This document shows, in pieces, positions 25,453 through 33,596 of a stretch of DNA of 64,000 nucleotides. How positions within the stretch are numbered: position 1 is the first letter of the stretch; every line of letters starts with the position of its first letter. The translations under genes were made by a program, and so were the position numbers. Source of the stretch: Panacibacter ginsenosidivorans (GTDB taxonomy: Bacteria; Bacteroidota; Bacteroidia; Chitinophagales; Chitinophagaceae); the NCBI RefSeq assembly GCF_007971225.1, contig NZ_CP042435.1, positions 4,219,501 to 4,283,500 on the forward strand. Reading direction: 5' to 3'. The notes under the pieces are model-generated. The model saw only the letters and a program-made list of their open reading frames with translations. It searched no databases and was not told the origin of the DNA.

Positions 25453-26538
25453 TTGTACATATTTAATTGGTTTGAAGTGGAAAATAGGGAAGGTGTTTCT
25501 GTAATTATTTGTTGCTATAATAGCGCACTTCGGTTGCCCGAGACATTGCGACATATTTATAATCAAAAAGTTCCGGAGCAAATTGGATGGGAGATTATTG
25601 TTGTTGACAATAATTCTACAGATAACACTTCCGATGTGGCGATGTCGGAATGGAGAAGGTATAATAATAATATACCATTTAAAGTAGTACACCAGGAAAT
25701 ACAAGGTCTAAGCTTTGCGCGGAGCAAAGGGTTTGAAAATGCGAACTATGACATATTGATTTTTTGTGATGATGATAACTGGTTAAGGGATGACTATATC
25801 AGATATGCTTTTGAAATTATGCAAAGCAACGAGAGTATTGGAATATTAGGCGGTGTTTCCAGCGGTTACTTTGAAGTTGGGAAACCATTTTGGTTTGATG
25901 CATTCATGGAGTCCTATGCAGTTGGGAAGCAGATGTATGAAACTGGCATAGCAAATTCCCGAACCTATCTTGCAGGTGCTGCTGTGGTGGTAAGAAAAGC
26001 TATTTACCAGAAATTAAATTTTTTATCATACTCGCTTCTTCTTACTGGACGAATTGGAAAGCGTTTGACTTCAGGTGAAGACACGGAACTTTGTTGGTTA
26101 GCTATGTTTTTGGGATTTAACTTATACTATGATGAAAGACTACGCTTTGTTCATTTTATGCCTAAGCAACGACTTAACTGGAAATATTGCGTTTCGATGA
26201 TCGCATATGGGCACTCTATTCCTCGTATTTATTTTTCCCTTTATCATTACCTGCATAACAATATTTTCAATAATAGGGAAGTTAGCTTTGATATTACTTA
26301 TAAAACTTTGATGAGAAGGCATTTGAATTATTTGCGTAAACATAATCCCAACCTGAAATCAATTTTAAATGCTGTAAGATCACTTTTTATTTCTACTGAA
26401 GGTTCAGAAAAGGAAATCCAGTTTAAATCCGATATACATAAATTAAGATATCTGTTATTTAATAAATCGGATTTAGAAAAAAATTTTTATGCTATTACCA
26501 GTTTAATGCAAAAAATTAAACAGCAAAATGTATCTTAA
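25453..26538 (+). CDS. GT2 family glycosyltransferase, tandem paralogue 1
   Basis: 361 residues if the TTG at 25453 is used; the GTG at 25477 is an alternative start. GVSVIICCYNSALRLPETL starts the GT-A fold, IIVVDNNSTDNTSDV follows, and the metal motif lies in ILIFCDDDNWLRDDYI. The acceptor region has GEDTELCWLAMFLGFNLYYD. The gene is more A+T-rich than its neighbours and overlaps the following paralogue by 11 bases. Confidence 0.88.
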   Translation: MYIFNWFEVENREGVSVIICCYNSALRLPETLRHIYNQKVPEQIGWEIIVVDNNSTDNTSDVAMSEWRRYNNNIPFKVVHQEIQGLSFARSKGFENANYDILIFCDDDNWLRDDYIRYAFEIMQSNESIGILGGVSSGYFEVGKPFWFDAFMESYAVGKQMYETGIANSRTYLAGAAVVVRKAIYQKLNFLSYSLLLTGRIGKRLTSGEDTELCWLAMFLGFNLYYDERLRFVHFMPKQRLNWKYCVSMIAYGHSIPRIYFSLYHYLHNNIFNNREVSFDITYKTLMRRHLNYLRKHNPNLKSILNAVRSLFISTEGSEKEIQFKSDIHKLRYLLFNKSDLEKNFYAITSLMQKIKQQNVS

Positions 26539-27634
26539 ACAGAGTAATGGTATTTCTGTTTTGATTTGTACTTATAATGGGGCAAATCGTTTGGGTAAAA
26601 CGCTTGCACATCTTGCTGCCCAGGTAACAGTCGATAGTTTGAAGTGGGAGATAATTCTTATAGATAATAACTCCAATGACAATACATCTGAAATTTCTAA
26701 AAATATATGGCAGCAGTTATCATGCAAAATCCCTTTTTATATTTTCAAGGAACCAAGGCCCGGCAAAAGTTTTGCGCTGGAAACGGGTGTTTCAAAATCT
26801 AATTATGATATACTAATCATCTGTGATGATGATAATTGGTTACAGGAGAATTACGTGCAGTATGCTTATGATTTTTTACAGAAAAATCGCACAGTTGGGA
26901 TATTAGGAAGTTTTGCAGAACCTTATCTCGATTCGGCAAAACCTCTTTGGTTTGATAAATATGAAAATGTTTTTGCAATCGGCAGACAGATGCCACAAAC
27001 TGGAATTGCCAACAAAAGAAATTATTTATTTGGTGCAGGTATGGTTATCAGAAAAGAAATTTATACAACTGTTGCTGCTTTAAATCATGAGATGTTTCTT
27101 ACCTGCAGAAAAGGAAACGAACTTTCTTCCGGCGGCGACTCTGAAATATGTTTACTTGCCATGCAACTGGGTTATGATCTTTATTATGATGAAGGCCTGC
27201 AATTTACTCACTACATAAGTCCCGGTCGTTTAAAATGGTCCTATTGTGTTGAAATGATTACCAAAGGTTTTGCGTCTCCGCAGATATACTATGCCATTTA
27301 CGATTATTGTTTTAATGCGGTCAATAAGAATGAAGCTGCTGATTTCGAAAATTTATACCGCTGGAACATGCGCAAACAAAAACGCATATTGCTGAATGAG
27401 ATCAGTGGTGCAGGGAATTTTTTTAGTTCAGTTGCTGCTTTGCTCTTTAGTAAGCCCGGGAATGATAAAGAGATAAGGATTAAAACAGCCATTAATAAAC
27501 TGCGGTACATGCAAAAGAACAAAAAGCAATTGGCCGCAGATTTTGAAAAAATACTTGCATTGGCAAAGCGTATGCAGCAGGTAAAAGCATTACCAATGGA
27601 GCAGGATAAACAACAAATCATACAACAGCAATAA
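26528..27634 (+). CDS. GT2 family glycosyltransferase, tandem paralogue 2
   Basis: 368 residues, clearly related along its length to the gene before it. Matching motifs are GISVLICTYNGANRLGKTL, IILIDNNSNDNTSEIS, ILIICDDDNWLQENYVQYAY, TGIANKRNYLFGAGMVIRKE and GGDSEICLLAMQLGYDLYYD. The paired genes probably arose by tandem duplication and may add sequential residues. Specificity unknown. Confidence 0.88.
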   Translation: MYLKQSNGISVLICTYNGANRLGKTLAHLAAQVTVDSLKWEIILIDNNSNDNTSEISKNIWQQLSCKIPFYIFKEPRPGKSFALETGVSKSNYDILIICDDDNWLQENYVQYAYDFLQKNRTVGILGSFAEPYLDSAKPLWFDKYENVFAIGRQMPQTGIANKRNYLFGAGMVIRKEIYTTVAALNHEMFLTCRKGNELSSGGDSEICLLAMQLGYDLYYDEGLQFTHYISPGRLKWSYCVEMITKGFASPQIYYAIYDYCFNAVNKNEAADFENLYRWNMRKQKRILLNEISGAGNFFSSVAALLFSKPGNDKEIRIKTAINKLRYMQKNKKQLAADFEKILALAKRMQQVKALPMEQDKQQIIQQQ

Positions 27635-27640
27635 TAAGGC

Positions 27641-28522
27641 ATGAAGCAAAGAATATATAAGATGCTGGGCAGTCTCCGCAGGTTCTTTTATGAACCTGTA
27701 TTGCTTAAATTCACCAGCAACCATGACAGTATTTTAGACAGCCGGGCCGATGAGATCAAACGCAATATTGCGCTTACCATGCCTGATAATATTGTATTGA
27801 AAGGTTATAAATGCTACAGTGCCGGGGAAGAGGACGGTATGATAGAAGCCATATTCGAAAAAATTACAGCGGGCAGCAAAACTTTTTTAGAGATCGGTTG
27901 TGAACGTGGTCTTGAAAACAATTCTCATTTCCTTTTGCTTAATGGCTGGCAGGGTATGTGGGTGGATGGTAACCCGGCCTTTATCAAATCAATTAGTTCT
28001 TTTCTTGGCGGTGAGAATTTAGCAAAACTTATGGTGCGGCAATTGTTTGTTGACAAAGAAAATGTGCGCAAGCTTTTTGATGATGTGTATGCTTACTATA
28101 AAGTAAATGAAGTTGATTTCTTTTCACTTGATATTGATGGCAACGATTATCATGTCATGCAATCAGTACTTGAATATGGTGTACAACCAAAAATGATCTG
28201 TGTAGAATACAATGCCAAATGGGGAAAGCATGCCAATGTAAAAGTAAGTTATGATGCAGGCTTTGTGTGGGCTGCGGATGATTATATGGGCGTTGCTTTA
28301 GCTGCATGGCTGCAGCTTTTCGGTCAGCATGGATATACATTGCTTAGCTGTGATATGGGTGGTAACAATGCTTTTTTTATCAGGAATGAATATGCAAATT
28401 TATTTACCATTTACAGCCCTTCATTGTTGTACCAGCCTGCACGTTATTACTTAACAAGAAGAAGGTCAGGGCATCCGTCTACCTTAAAGATGCTGAAAAA
28501 TGTGCTTAATAAAACAGTCTGA
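27641..28522 (+). CDS. FkbM-like SAM-dependent methyltransferase candidate
   Basis: 293 residues. The N-terminal region is basic. FLEIGCERGLENNSHFLLLN resembles a class I methyltransferase SAM-binding loop, WQGMWVDGNPAFIKSISSF the following acidic strand, and VDFFSLDIDGNDYHVMQSVL the FkbM-type DIDG motif. Substrate presumably a sugar hydroxyl (inference). Its stop codon lies inside the second GTCTGAC hairpin. Confidence 0.7.
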   Translation: MKQRIYKMLGSLRRFFYEPVLLKFTSNHDSILDSRADEIKRNIALTMPDNIVLKGYKCYSAGEEDGMIEAIFEKITAGSKTFLEIGCERGLENNSHFLLLNGWQGMWVDGNPAFIKSISSFLGGENLAKLMVRQLFVDKENVRKLFDDVYAYYKVNEVDFFSLDIDGNDYHVMQSVLEYGVQPKMICVEYNAKWGKHANVKVSYDAGFVWAADDYMGVALAAWLQLFGQHGYTLLSCDMGGNNAFFIRNEYANLFTIYSPSLLYQPARYYLTRRRSGHPSTLKMLKNVLNKTV

Positions 28523-28539
28523 CCGTCCCGGTCTGACTG
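28515..28539. repeat. GTCTGAC hairpin, copy 2, overlapping a stop codon
   Basis: CAGTCTGACCG (28515-28525) and CGGTCTGACTG (28529-28539) pair with a 3-base loop and the same central T-T mismatch as the other copies. It includes the TGA stop of the upstream methyltransferase gene (28520-28522). Confidence 0.85.
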
Positions 28540-28558
28540 TAGTAATCTTAACAACGAA

Positions 28559-29455
28559 GTGCAGATTGTTTCCATCATAGCTGTATGTTATAACCAGGCT
28601 GCTTATGTAGCGGATACATTGAACAGTATTAAAGCGCAGACATACCCCAACATCCAACTTATTGTTGCGGATGATGGTTCAGAAGATGGTTCTAAAGAAG
28701 TGATCAAAAACTGGATCGCTCAAAATGATCCCTCAGCCATATTTATCGATCATCAAAAGAACCTGGGGCTTACCAAAAATATCAACAGTGCATTACCCTA
28801 TATAAAAGGAGATTATTTCCAGGTATTCGGCTGTGATGATATTATGCTGCCGGATAAAATTGAAAGACAAGTGGCCTTGCTGCAGGCAAATAAAGATGCC
28901 GGTATCGTGTACAGTGATATGCAATTAATAGATAAAGAAGGACATGATCTTCCACTTACCTATTTTCAAAAGCATGCATATAAGCAACCTTTCAGCGGCG
29001 ATCATTATGAAAGCCTTATTAACCGCATTATTCCTGCGGCACCAACGGTACTTATAAAAAAAGGAGTACTGGAAAAAACCGGTTATTATAATGAGAAACT
29101 TGACTATGAAGATTATGATTATTTTCTACGTGCCGCAAAACATTATTCATTTATTTATGAACCAACAATTACCGTAAAATACCGTGTACTGGAAAGTTCA
29201 TTGAGTAACCATAATGTGTATCCTGTAAAATATTTCAGGAACCTGTTTACAGTTCTCTATTCTAATTACGACACGAGAAAGCAATACCGGCAGCAATTCA
29301 ACGACCGGTTATTGTTCTGCATCAAGAACCTGTACAGCCTTAAATATAAAAATGCATTTGGGTTGTTTTCAAAAGCATTATTAAAAACAGGTGACACACG
29401 ATTGTTGAAATATACAATTGCAAGTATTCCATTTATGTTCACCGGGATAAAATAA
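28559..29455 (+). CDS. GT2 family glycosyltransferase
   Basis: 298 residues from a GTG start at 28559 (MQIVSIIAVCYNQAAYVADT). LIVADDGSEDGSKEVI and FQVFGCDDIMLPDKIERQ (metal motif) are followed by LDYEDYDYFLRAAKHY with the presumed catalytic base. It is preceded by the GTCTGAC hairpin and followed within about 60 bp by an acyltransferase. Specificity unknown. Confidence 0.88.
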   Translation: MQIVSIIAVCYNQAAYVADTLNSIKAQTYPNIQLIVADDGSEDGSKEVIKNWIAQNDPSAIFIDHQKNLGLTKNINSALPYIKGDYFQVFGCDDIMLPDKIERQVALLQANKDAGIVYSDMQLIDKEGHDLPLTYFQKHAYKQPFSGDHYESLINRIIPAAPTVLIKKGVLEKTGYYNEKLDYEDYDYFLRAAKHYSFIYEPTITVKYRVLESSLSNHNVYPVKYFRNLFTVLYSNYDTRKQYRQQFNDRLLFCIKNLYSLKYKNAFGLFSKALLKTGDTRLLKYTIASIPFMFTGIK

Positions 29456-29516
29456 AGTTTCAGGAAGTACATAAAACACAACTAGGCATAGAAACAAGTA
29501 GTCATTTATTGCAATC

Positions 29517-30527
29517 TTGAAAAAAAGAATAGATACTTTAGACGCCCTAAGGGGTATTGCCGCCTTTTCTGTTTTGCTCCTTCATTATACATCTGGGTAT
29601 AGAGCTCATTATAAGCATAGTTTCAACCAAGATTATGACTTTGTATATGGCTATCTCGGAGTTGAACTTTTCTTTATGATAAGCGGATTTGTTATATTTC
29701 TCACTTTAATTCACTCAAAAAATAGCATTGACTTTTTGTATAAGCGTTTTAGCAGGATTTACCCGACCTTTCTTTTTTGTCTTGTAACTACGTTTACGAT
29801 TGTTTTTCTTTTTGGATTACCGATGAGAGAACGAAGCTTATATCAGGCGGCAGGAAATGTTTTAATTGCTACCAATATTTTTGGATTCAAGCCCGTTGAT
29901 GGTGTTTACTGGACACTGGAAATTGAGATTTTTTTTTATTTATTTATGGCACTGTTGCTATTTTGTAAACAGATAAAAAATATTCTTTTCTGGGGAGTAT
30001 TCTTTTTAGCAATGACATGGGTCAATGCATTCTTTTATACCATACCTGATAAATTATCAATCATACTAAATGTAAAATATAATTGTTTCTTTTTTGCTGG
30101 TATTCTTTTTTATAAAATCAAGTTTTCGCAAGACAGGATTGATTGGAAAATTCATCTACTTATTGCTAGCTGCTTAATTACATCGCTTATTGTCATTGGG
30201 CCATGGCCGGCAAAAGCAATTGCTTCTTGCTTTTTTGTTTTATTTTATTTATTCAGTTATGGTTTAATAAACCTGCATGCAAAACCTTTATTATTTCTAG
30301 GAAAAATATCATATCCTTTATATCTTCTTCATCAAAATATTGGATATGTTATTATGAATAATACTAAACCTTATTTAGGCAATTATCCATTCATATTTAT
30401 TGGAACAACCGCTATGACAATGATATTTATCGCCTTTCTTGTTCATAAATTTATTGAACAACCATCTATTAGATTTTTTAGAAACTTATATTCTAATAAA
30501 TTCAATTTAAAAGTTATTGCTAAATAG
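29517..30527 (+). CDS. acyltransferase, AT3 family, paralogue of 14432-15424
   Basis: 336 residues from a TTG start. The N-terminus IDTLDALRGIAAFSVLLLHY and GYLGVELFFMISGFVIFLTL match the paralogue 15 kb upstream nearly motif for motif, and the membrane-helix layout is the same. Its A+T content is visibly higher, especially in the last 300 bases, suggesting a different recent history (transfer). Expected role: O-acetylation of the polysaccharide at the membrane. Confidence 0.88.
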   Translation: MKKRIDTLDALRGIAAFSVLLLHYTSGYRAHYKHSFNQDYDFVYGYLGVELFFMISGFVIFLTLIHSKNSIDFLYKRFSRIYPTFLFCLVTTFTIVFLFGLPMRERSLYQAAGNVLIATNIFGFKPVDGVYWTLEIEIFFYLFMALLLFCKQIKNILFWGVFFLAMTWVNAFFYTIPDKLSIILNVKYNCFFFAGILFYKIKFSQDRIDWKIHLLIASCLITSLIVIGPWPAKAIASCFFVLFYLFSYGLINLHAKPLLFLGKISYPLYLLHQNIGYVIMNNTKPYLGNYPFIFIGTTAMTMIFIAFLVHKFIEQPSIRFFRNLYSNKFNLKVIAK

Positions 30528-30574
30528 GAAAACCATTTAGTGTAGATAATTTTTAAAATAATAATGACCACATT

Positions 30575-30982
30575 ATGAAGACAAATTGTATGGAATTACT
30601 TCATTTTCCTAAAATACTGGATCAGCGCGGCAACCTTTCTTTCTTGCAAAGCAATAAAGAAGTGCCTTTTGAGATAAAACGGGTGTACTGGATCTACGAT
30701 GTGCCCGGTGGTGAAATGCGTGGCGGTCATGCCTATAAAAATTTAAATGAGGTCATCATTGCACTAAGCGGCAGTTATGATGTGGTGCTGCATGACGGAG
30801 AAAAAGAATACCGCTATCATCTCAACCGTTCCTATTATGGTTTGTATGTGCCAAAGATGATGTGGCGGCATATTGAAAATTTTTCCACCAATTCACTTGC
30901 ATTGATATTAACGGATGATCTTTATAAAGAAGATGAATACATCAGGGATTTTGATGCGTTTAAAGCAATGAAAGGAATTTAA
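30575..30982 (+). CDS. FdtA/QdtA-like dTDP-4-keto-6-deoxyglucose ketoisomerase, copy 1
   Basis: 135-residue single-cupin enzyme converting dTDP-4-keto-6-deoxyglucose to a 3-keto isomer. Conserved WxcM-like/FdtA motifs are KILDQRGNLSFLQSN, IKRVYWIYDVPGGEMRGGHA (with the active-site His), NEVIIALSGSYDVVLHDG and YVPKMMWRHIENFS. Copy 1 or 2 may be of the FdtA (4-inverting, toward Fuc3N) or QdtA (retaining, toward Qui3N) kind; sequence inspection does not decide. The dTDP-sugar substrate would need rmlA and rmlB, which are not in the window. Confidence 0.88.
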   Translation: MKTNCMELLHFPKILDQRGNLSFLQSNKEVPFEIKRVYWIYDVPGGEMRGGHAYKNLNEVIIALSGSYDVVLHDGEKEYRYHLNRSYYGLYVPKMMWRHIENFSTNSLALILTDDLYKEDEYIRDFDAFKAMKGI

Positions 30983-30990
30983 GGAGTTAT

Positions 30991-31019
30991 CGGTCTGACG
31001 GCTCAAAGCCGTCTGACCG
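30991..31019. repeat. GTCTGAC hairpin, copy 3
   Basis: CGGTCTGACGGC (30991-31002) and GCCGTCTGACCG (31008-31019) pair with a 5-base loop and a central T-T mismatch. It follows the first ketoisomerase stop by 8 bases. Confidence 0.87.
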
Positions 31020-31029
31020 GGTATTCACT

Positions 31030-31165
31030 GTCATTGCGAATCACGATGTACAGGCCTTGTGTGTAAGCTATCGGGATGTGGCAATCTGTTGAATTAAGGT
31101 AAAGTATTATAAGATTGCCGCAGCTTTGCCAACCACAAACTTTTGAGTAAAGCTTCGCAATGACG
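31030..31165. repeat. nested CGTCATTGCGA-type palindromic element, copy 2
   Basis: About 136 bp with ends GTCATTGCGAA and TTCGCAATGACG; inner segments GATGTGGCAATCTG and AAGATTGCCGCAGC resemble copy 1 at 10894-11028. It lies beside intergenic repeat copy h. No gene in this stretch. Confidence 0.8.
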
Positions 31166-31180
31166 GGTAGCGTTGGTTTC

Positions 31181-31244
31181 GTACAAGTGTGCGACGCAAC
31201 AAATGTTTAATAGCGGTTCAATAGCCGGGTTCATAAAATAAAAA
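31181..31244 (-). repeat. intergenic GTAC-end repeat, copy h (reverse)
   Basis: Reverse core GTACAAGTGTGCGACGCAA at 31181-31199, outer end GCCGGGTTCATAAAATAAAA at 31225-31244, 11 bases before the next ATG. This outer A-rich end is shared with copies j2 and n. Confidence 0.93.
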
Positions 31245-31255
31245 AGACACAACTC

Positions 31256-31672
31256 ATGCCAGCCACTGTTTTTGATTGCAATATTATACACCTTCCAAAA
31301 ATTTATAATGAAGCAGGAAGTATAACGCCTGTGCAGAATAGTATTGAAATTCCTTTCGATATACAACGTGTATTTTATCTCTATGATATTCCCGGTGGTG
31401 AAACACGCGGTGCACATGCACACCGCAGCCTGCAGCAATTTATTATTGCAGCGAGCGGCAGTTTTGATATTACGATCGATGATGGCCATAGCAAAAAAAC
31501 CATTCAGCTAAACAGGCCATATATGGGCCTGCATATAAAGCCGTTGATATGGGACTATATGAGTAATTTTTCTTCAGGCGCCATTGTGCTGGTGCTTGCA
31601 TCGGGCCTGTATGATGCATCAGACTATATACGCGACTACAACGAATTTTTACAGTTACGCAAAACAACATGA
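31256..31672 (+). CDS. FdtA/QdtA-like ketoisomerase, copy 2
   Basis: 138 residues, same family as the gene at 30575 but divergent. Motifs: KIYNEAGSITPVQNS, IQRVFYLYDIPGGETRGAHA, QQFIIAASGSFDITIDDG and HIKPLIWDYMSNFS. In the last motif the usual W-R-H is changed to W-D-Y (copy 1 keeps WRHIENFS), which may mark different stereochemistry or function. The ATGA overlap links it to the acyltransferase that follows. Confidence 0.87.
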   Translation: MPATVFDCNIIHLPKIYNEAGSITPVQNSIEIPFDIQRVFYLYDIPGGETRGAHAHRSLQQFIIAASGSFDITIDDGHSKKTIQLNRPYMGLHIKPLIWDYMSNFSSGAIVLVLASGLYDASDYIRDYNEFLQLRKTT

Positions 31673-32217
31673 TACATCCGTTATCAGATGTGCAGACAAA
31701 AAATATCGGTGACAATACATCGATATGGCAGTATTGTGTGGTGCTGAAAGATGCGGTCATTGGCAGCAACTGCAATATCAATGCACATTGTTTTATTGAA
31801 AATGATGTGGTAGTAGGCAATAACGTTACGCTTAAATGTGGTGTGTATTTGTGGAACGGCACACGCATAGCAGATGATGTTTTTATTGGCCCCAACGTTA
31901 CGTTTGTAAACAATAAAAGGCCACGCAGCAAACAACATGTGCAAACGCCGGATACCATTATTCATCGCGGTGCATCGCTTGGTGCAGCCGCTGTAATTGG
32001 CGGTGGCATTGAGATTGGCGCTTATGCCATGATCGGCATGGGGGCAGTTGTTACAAAAAATATTCCTGCGCATGCATTGGTGTATGGCAACCCTGCACGC
32101 ATTATGGGTTGGGTTGATGAACAGGGCAATGCATTAATAAAACAGGAAGATGATGCATGGTATTCTGCTAATGGAAATAAATATAGGCTTACAGAAAACG
32201 GCATGGAAAAATTATGA
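31669..32217 (+). CDS. fdtC: left-handed beta-helix N-acetyltransferase (FdtC/QdtC-like)
   Basis: 182 residues of hexapeptide repeats: the pattern IGDNTSIWQYCVVLKDAVIG continues through VVGNNVTLKCGVYLWNGTRI and GASLGAAAVIGGGIEIGAYA. GNPARIMGWVDEQG is the typical end of such enzymes. Next to ketoisomerase and aminotransferase genes, it would acetyl-CoA-acylate the 3-amino group of dTDP-Fuc3N or dTDP-Qui3N. The assignment depends on context. It is co-translated with the preceding ketoisomerase. Confidence 0.83.
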   Translation: MIHPLSDVQTKNIGDNTSIWQYCVVLKDAVIGSNCNINAHCFIENDVVVGNNVTLKCGVYLWNGTRIADDVFIGPNVTFVNNKRPRSKQHVQTPDTIIHRGASLGAAAVIGGGIEIGAYAMIGMGAVVTKNIPAHALVYGNPARIMGWVDEQGNALIKQEDDAWYSANGNKYRLTENGMEKL

Positions 32218-32267
32218 GCCATGGTACAGTGCATGCATTAGACTTTCGTTGCGTCGCACTCTTGTAC
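32213..32267 (+). repeat. intergenic GTAC-end repeat, copy i (forward)
   Basis: The outer end TTATGAGCC overlaps the acyltransferase stop codon; inner flank ATTAGACTTTCG; core TTGCGTCGCACTCTTGTAC at 32249-32267. Confidence 0.92.
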
Positions 32268-32417
32268 GTTTAGAAATAAATTCGGCAGAGTACAGTCATT
32301 GCAATCATTATTAATACCCATCAATAAAATTTTAAGTTTGATTATTCAAACGTTCCAAATGTGTGGTACTGGCAAGGACAAACGGGCGGAGCCTTCGTGT
32401 TGTCCTTGATCTTTTTG

Positions 32418-32445
32418 TTACTTTTTGGATCAAGCCAAAAAGTAA
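32418..32445. repeat. perfect 11-bp inverted repeat before the aminotransferase
   Basis: TTACTTTTTGG (32418-32428) and CCAAAAAGTAA (32435-32445) with a 6-base spacer, 13 bases before the ATG at 32459. It could form a hairpin near the ribosome site or be a remnant of another dispersed repeat. The rest of the 32268-32417 gap shows nothing recognisable. Confidence 0.7.
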
Positions 32446-32458
32446 AAGAAATAAAATC

Positions 32459-33559
32459 ATGAACATTCCCTTTCTCTCCTTCGATTATACCAATAAAATA
32501 ATAGCTGATGAAATGCAGCAGGCATTTACAACTGTATTTAACAGCAAATGGTATGTGCTGGGTAAAGAAGTAGCAGTATTTGAAAAAGATTATGCTACTT
32601 TTTGCAATACACAATATTGTGTCGGTGTAAGTAATGGATTAGATGCATTGATACTTTCGTTGAAAGCATGTGGTGTTGGCAAAGGAGATGAAGTGATCGT
32701 TCCTTCGAATACCTATATAGCAACTGTATTAGCCATTACACATGCAGGCGCCACACCCATATTTGCAGAACCAGATGAAAGCACTTACAATATTACCGCC
32801 GAAGGAATTGAACCGCACATTACAACCGCAACAAAAGCAATTATGCCGGTGCATTTATATGGTCAGTCCTGTGATATGCAAACGATCATGCAACTGGCAG
32901 CAAAATATAATTTGAAAGTTATAGAAGATAATGCGCAGGCACATGGGGCACTCTGTCATAACCAGCCAACAGGATCATGGGGACATGCCAATGCCAGCAG
33001 TTTTTATCCCGGAAAAAATCTTGGTGCATTGGGCGATGCAGGTGCTGTAACGACCAATGATGCGGCGATTGCAGCACAAATAAATATGCTGCGCAATTAT
33101 GGCTCCGCAAAAAAGTATTATAATGAAGTGGAAGGATATAATATGCGGCTTGATGAACTGCAGGCAGCATTTCTTAGTGTAAAGTTGAAACACCTGGAAT
33201 CATTCACTGCATTGCGTTGCCAGGCAGCAGACAGGTATCATGCCTTGTTACAAAATGCAGATGAGATAAAATTGCCGGTCACCGCCAAACATTGCACGCA
33301 TGTATTTCACCTGTATGTCATCCGGACAAAACAACGGGACGCATTGCAGCAATACCTGAATAGTAAAGGTATCGGTACGATGATCCATTATCCTGTGCCA
33401 CCACATTTGCAGAATGCCTATAAGCATCTTGGATATTCGAAAGGAGCTTTTCCAATAGCTGAAGCAATTGCAGAAAGTTGTTTGAGCCTGCCAATCTATC
33501 CGGGCATTGAAGAAGAAGAGATTGCATTTGTTTGTGATTCTATAAAAGAGTTTATTTAA
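32459..33559 (+). CDS. fdtB: DegT/DnrJ/EryC1-family sugar aminotransferase (FdtB/QdtB-like)
   Basis: PLP-dependent transaminase placing an amino group at C3 of the dTDP-3-keto sugar. 366 residues from the ATG at 32459 ([19 protein letters not shown]); the longer open frame upstream crosses the inverted repeat and is rejected. Motifs: [47 protein letters not shown] and the PLP lysine K186 in [15 protein letters not shown]. With the ketoisomerases and acyltransferase it completes a dTDP-3-acetamido-3,6-dideoxyhexose pathway. Confidence 0.9.
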   Translation: MNIPFLSFDYTNKIIADEMQQAFTTVFNSKWYVLGKEVAVFEKDYATFCNTQYCVGVSNGLDALILSLKACGVGKGDEVIVPSNTYIATVLAITHAGATPIFAEPDESTYNITAEGIEPHITTATKAIMPVHLYGQSCDMQTIMQLAAKYNLKVIEDNAQAHGALCHNQPTGSWGHANASSFYPGKNLGALGDAGAVTTNDAAIAAQINMLRNYGSAKKYYNEVEGYNMRLDELQAAFLSVKLKHLESFTALRCQAADRYHALLQNADEIKLPVTAKHCTHVFHLYVIRTKQRDALQQYLNSKGIGTMIHYPVPPHLQNAYKHLGYSKGAFPIAEAIAESCLSLPIYPGIEEEEIAFVCDSIKEFI

Positions 33560-33596
33560 GAGTATATCATTCGTAATTGTAGGAAAATATTTGTAC

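Noticed and set aside
23009-31019. GTCTGAC hairpins as intrinsic terminators
   Set aside because: None of the three is followed by a T tract; metK shows what a normal terminator looks like in this genome.
32363-32458. Upstream extension of the fdtB-like gene
   Set aside because: It crosses the TTACTTTTTGG inverted repeat; family members begin near the [10 protein letters not shown] encoded at 32459.
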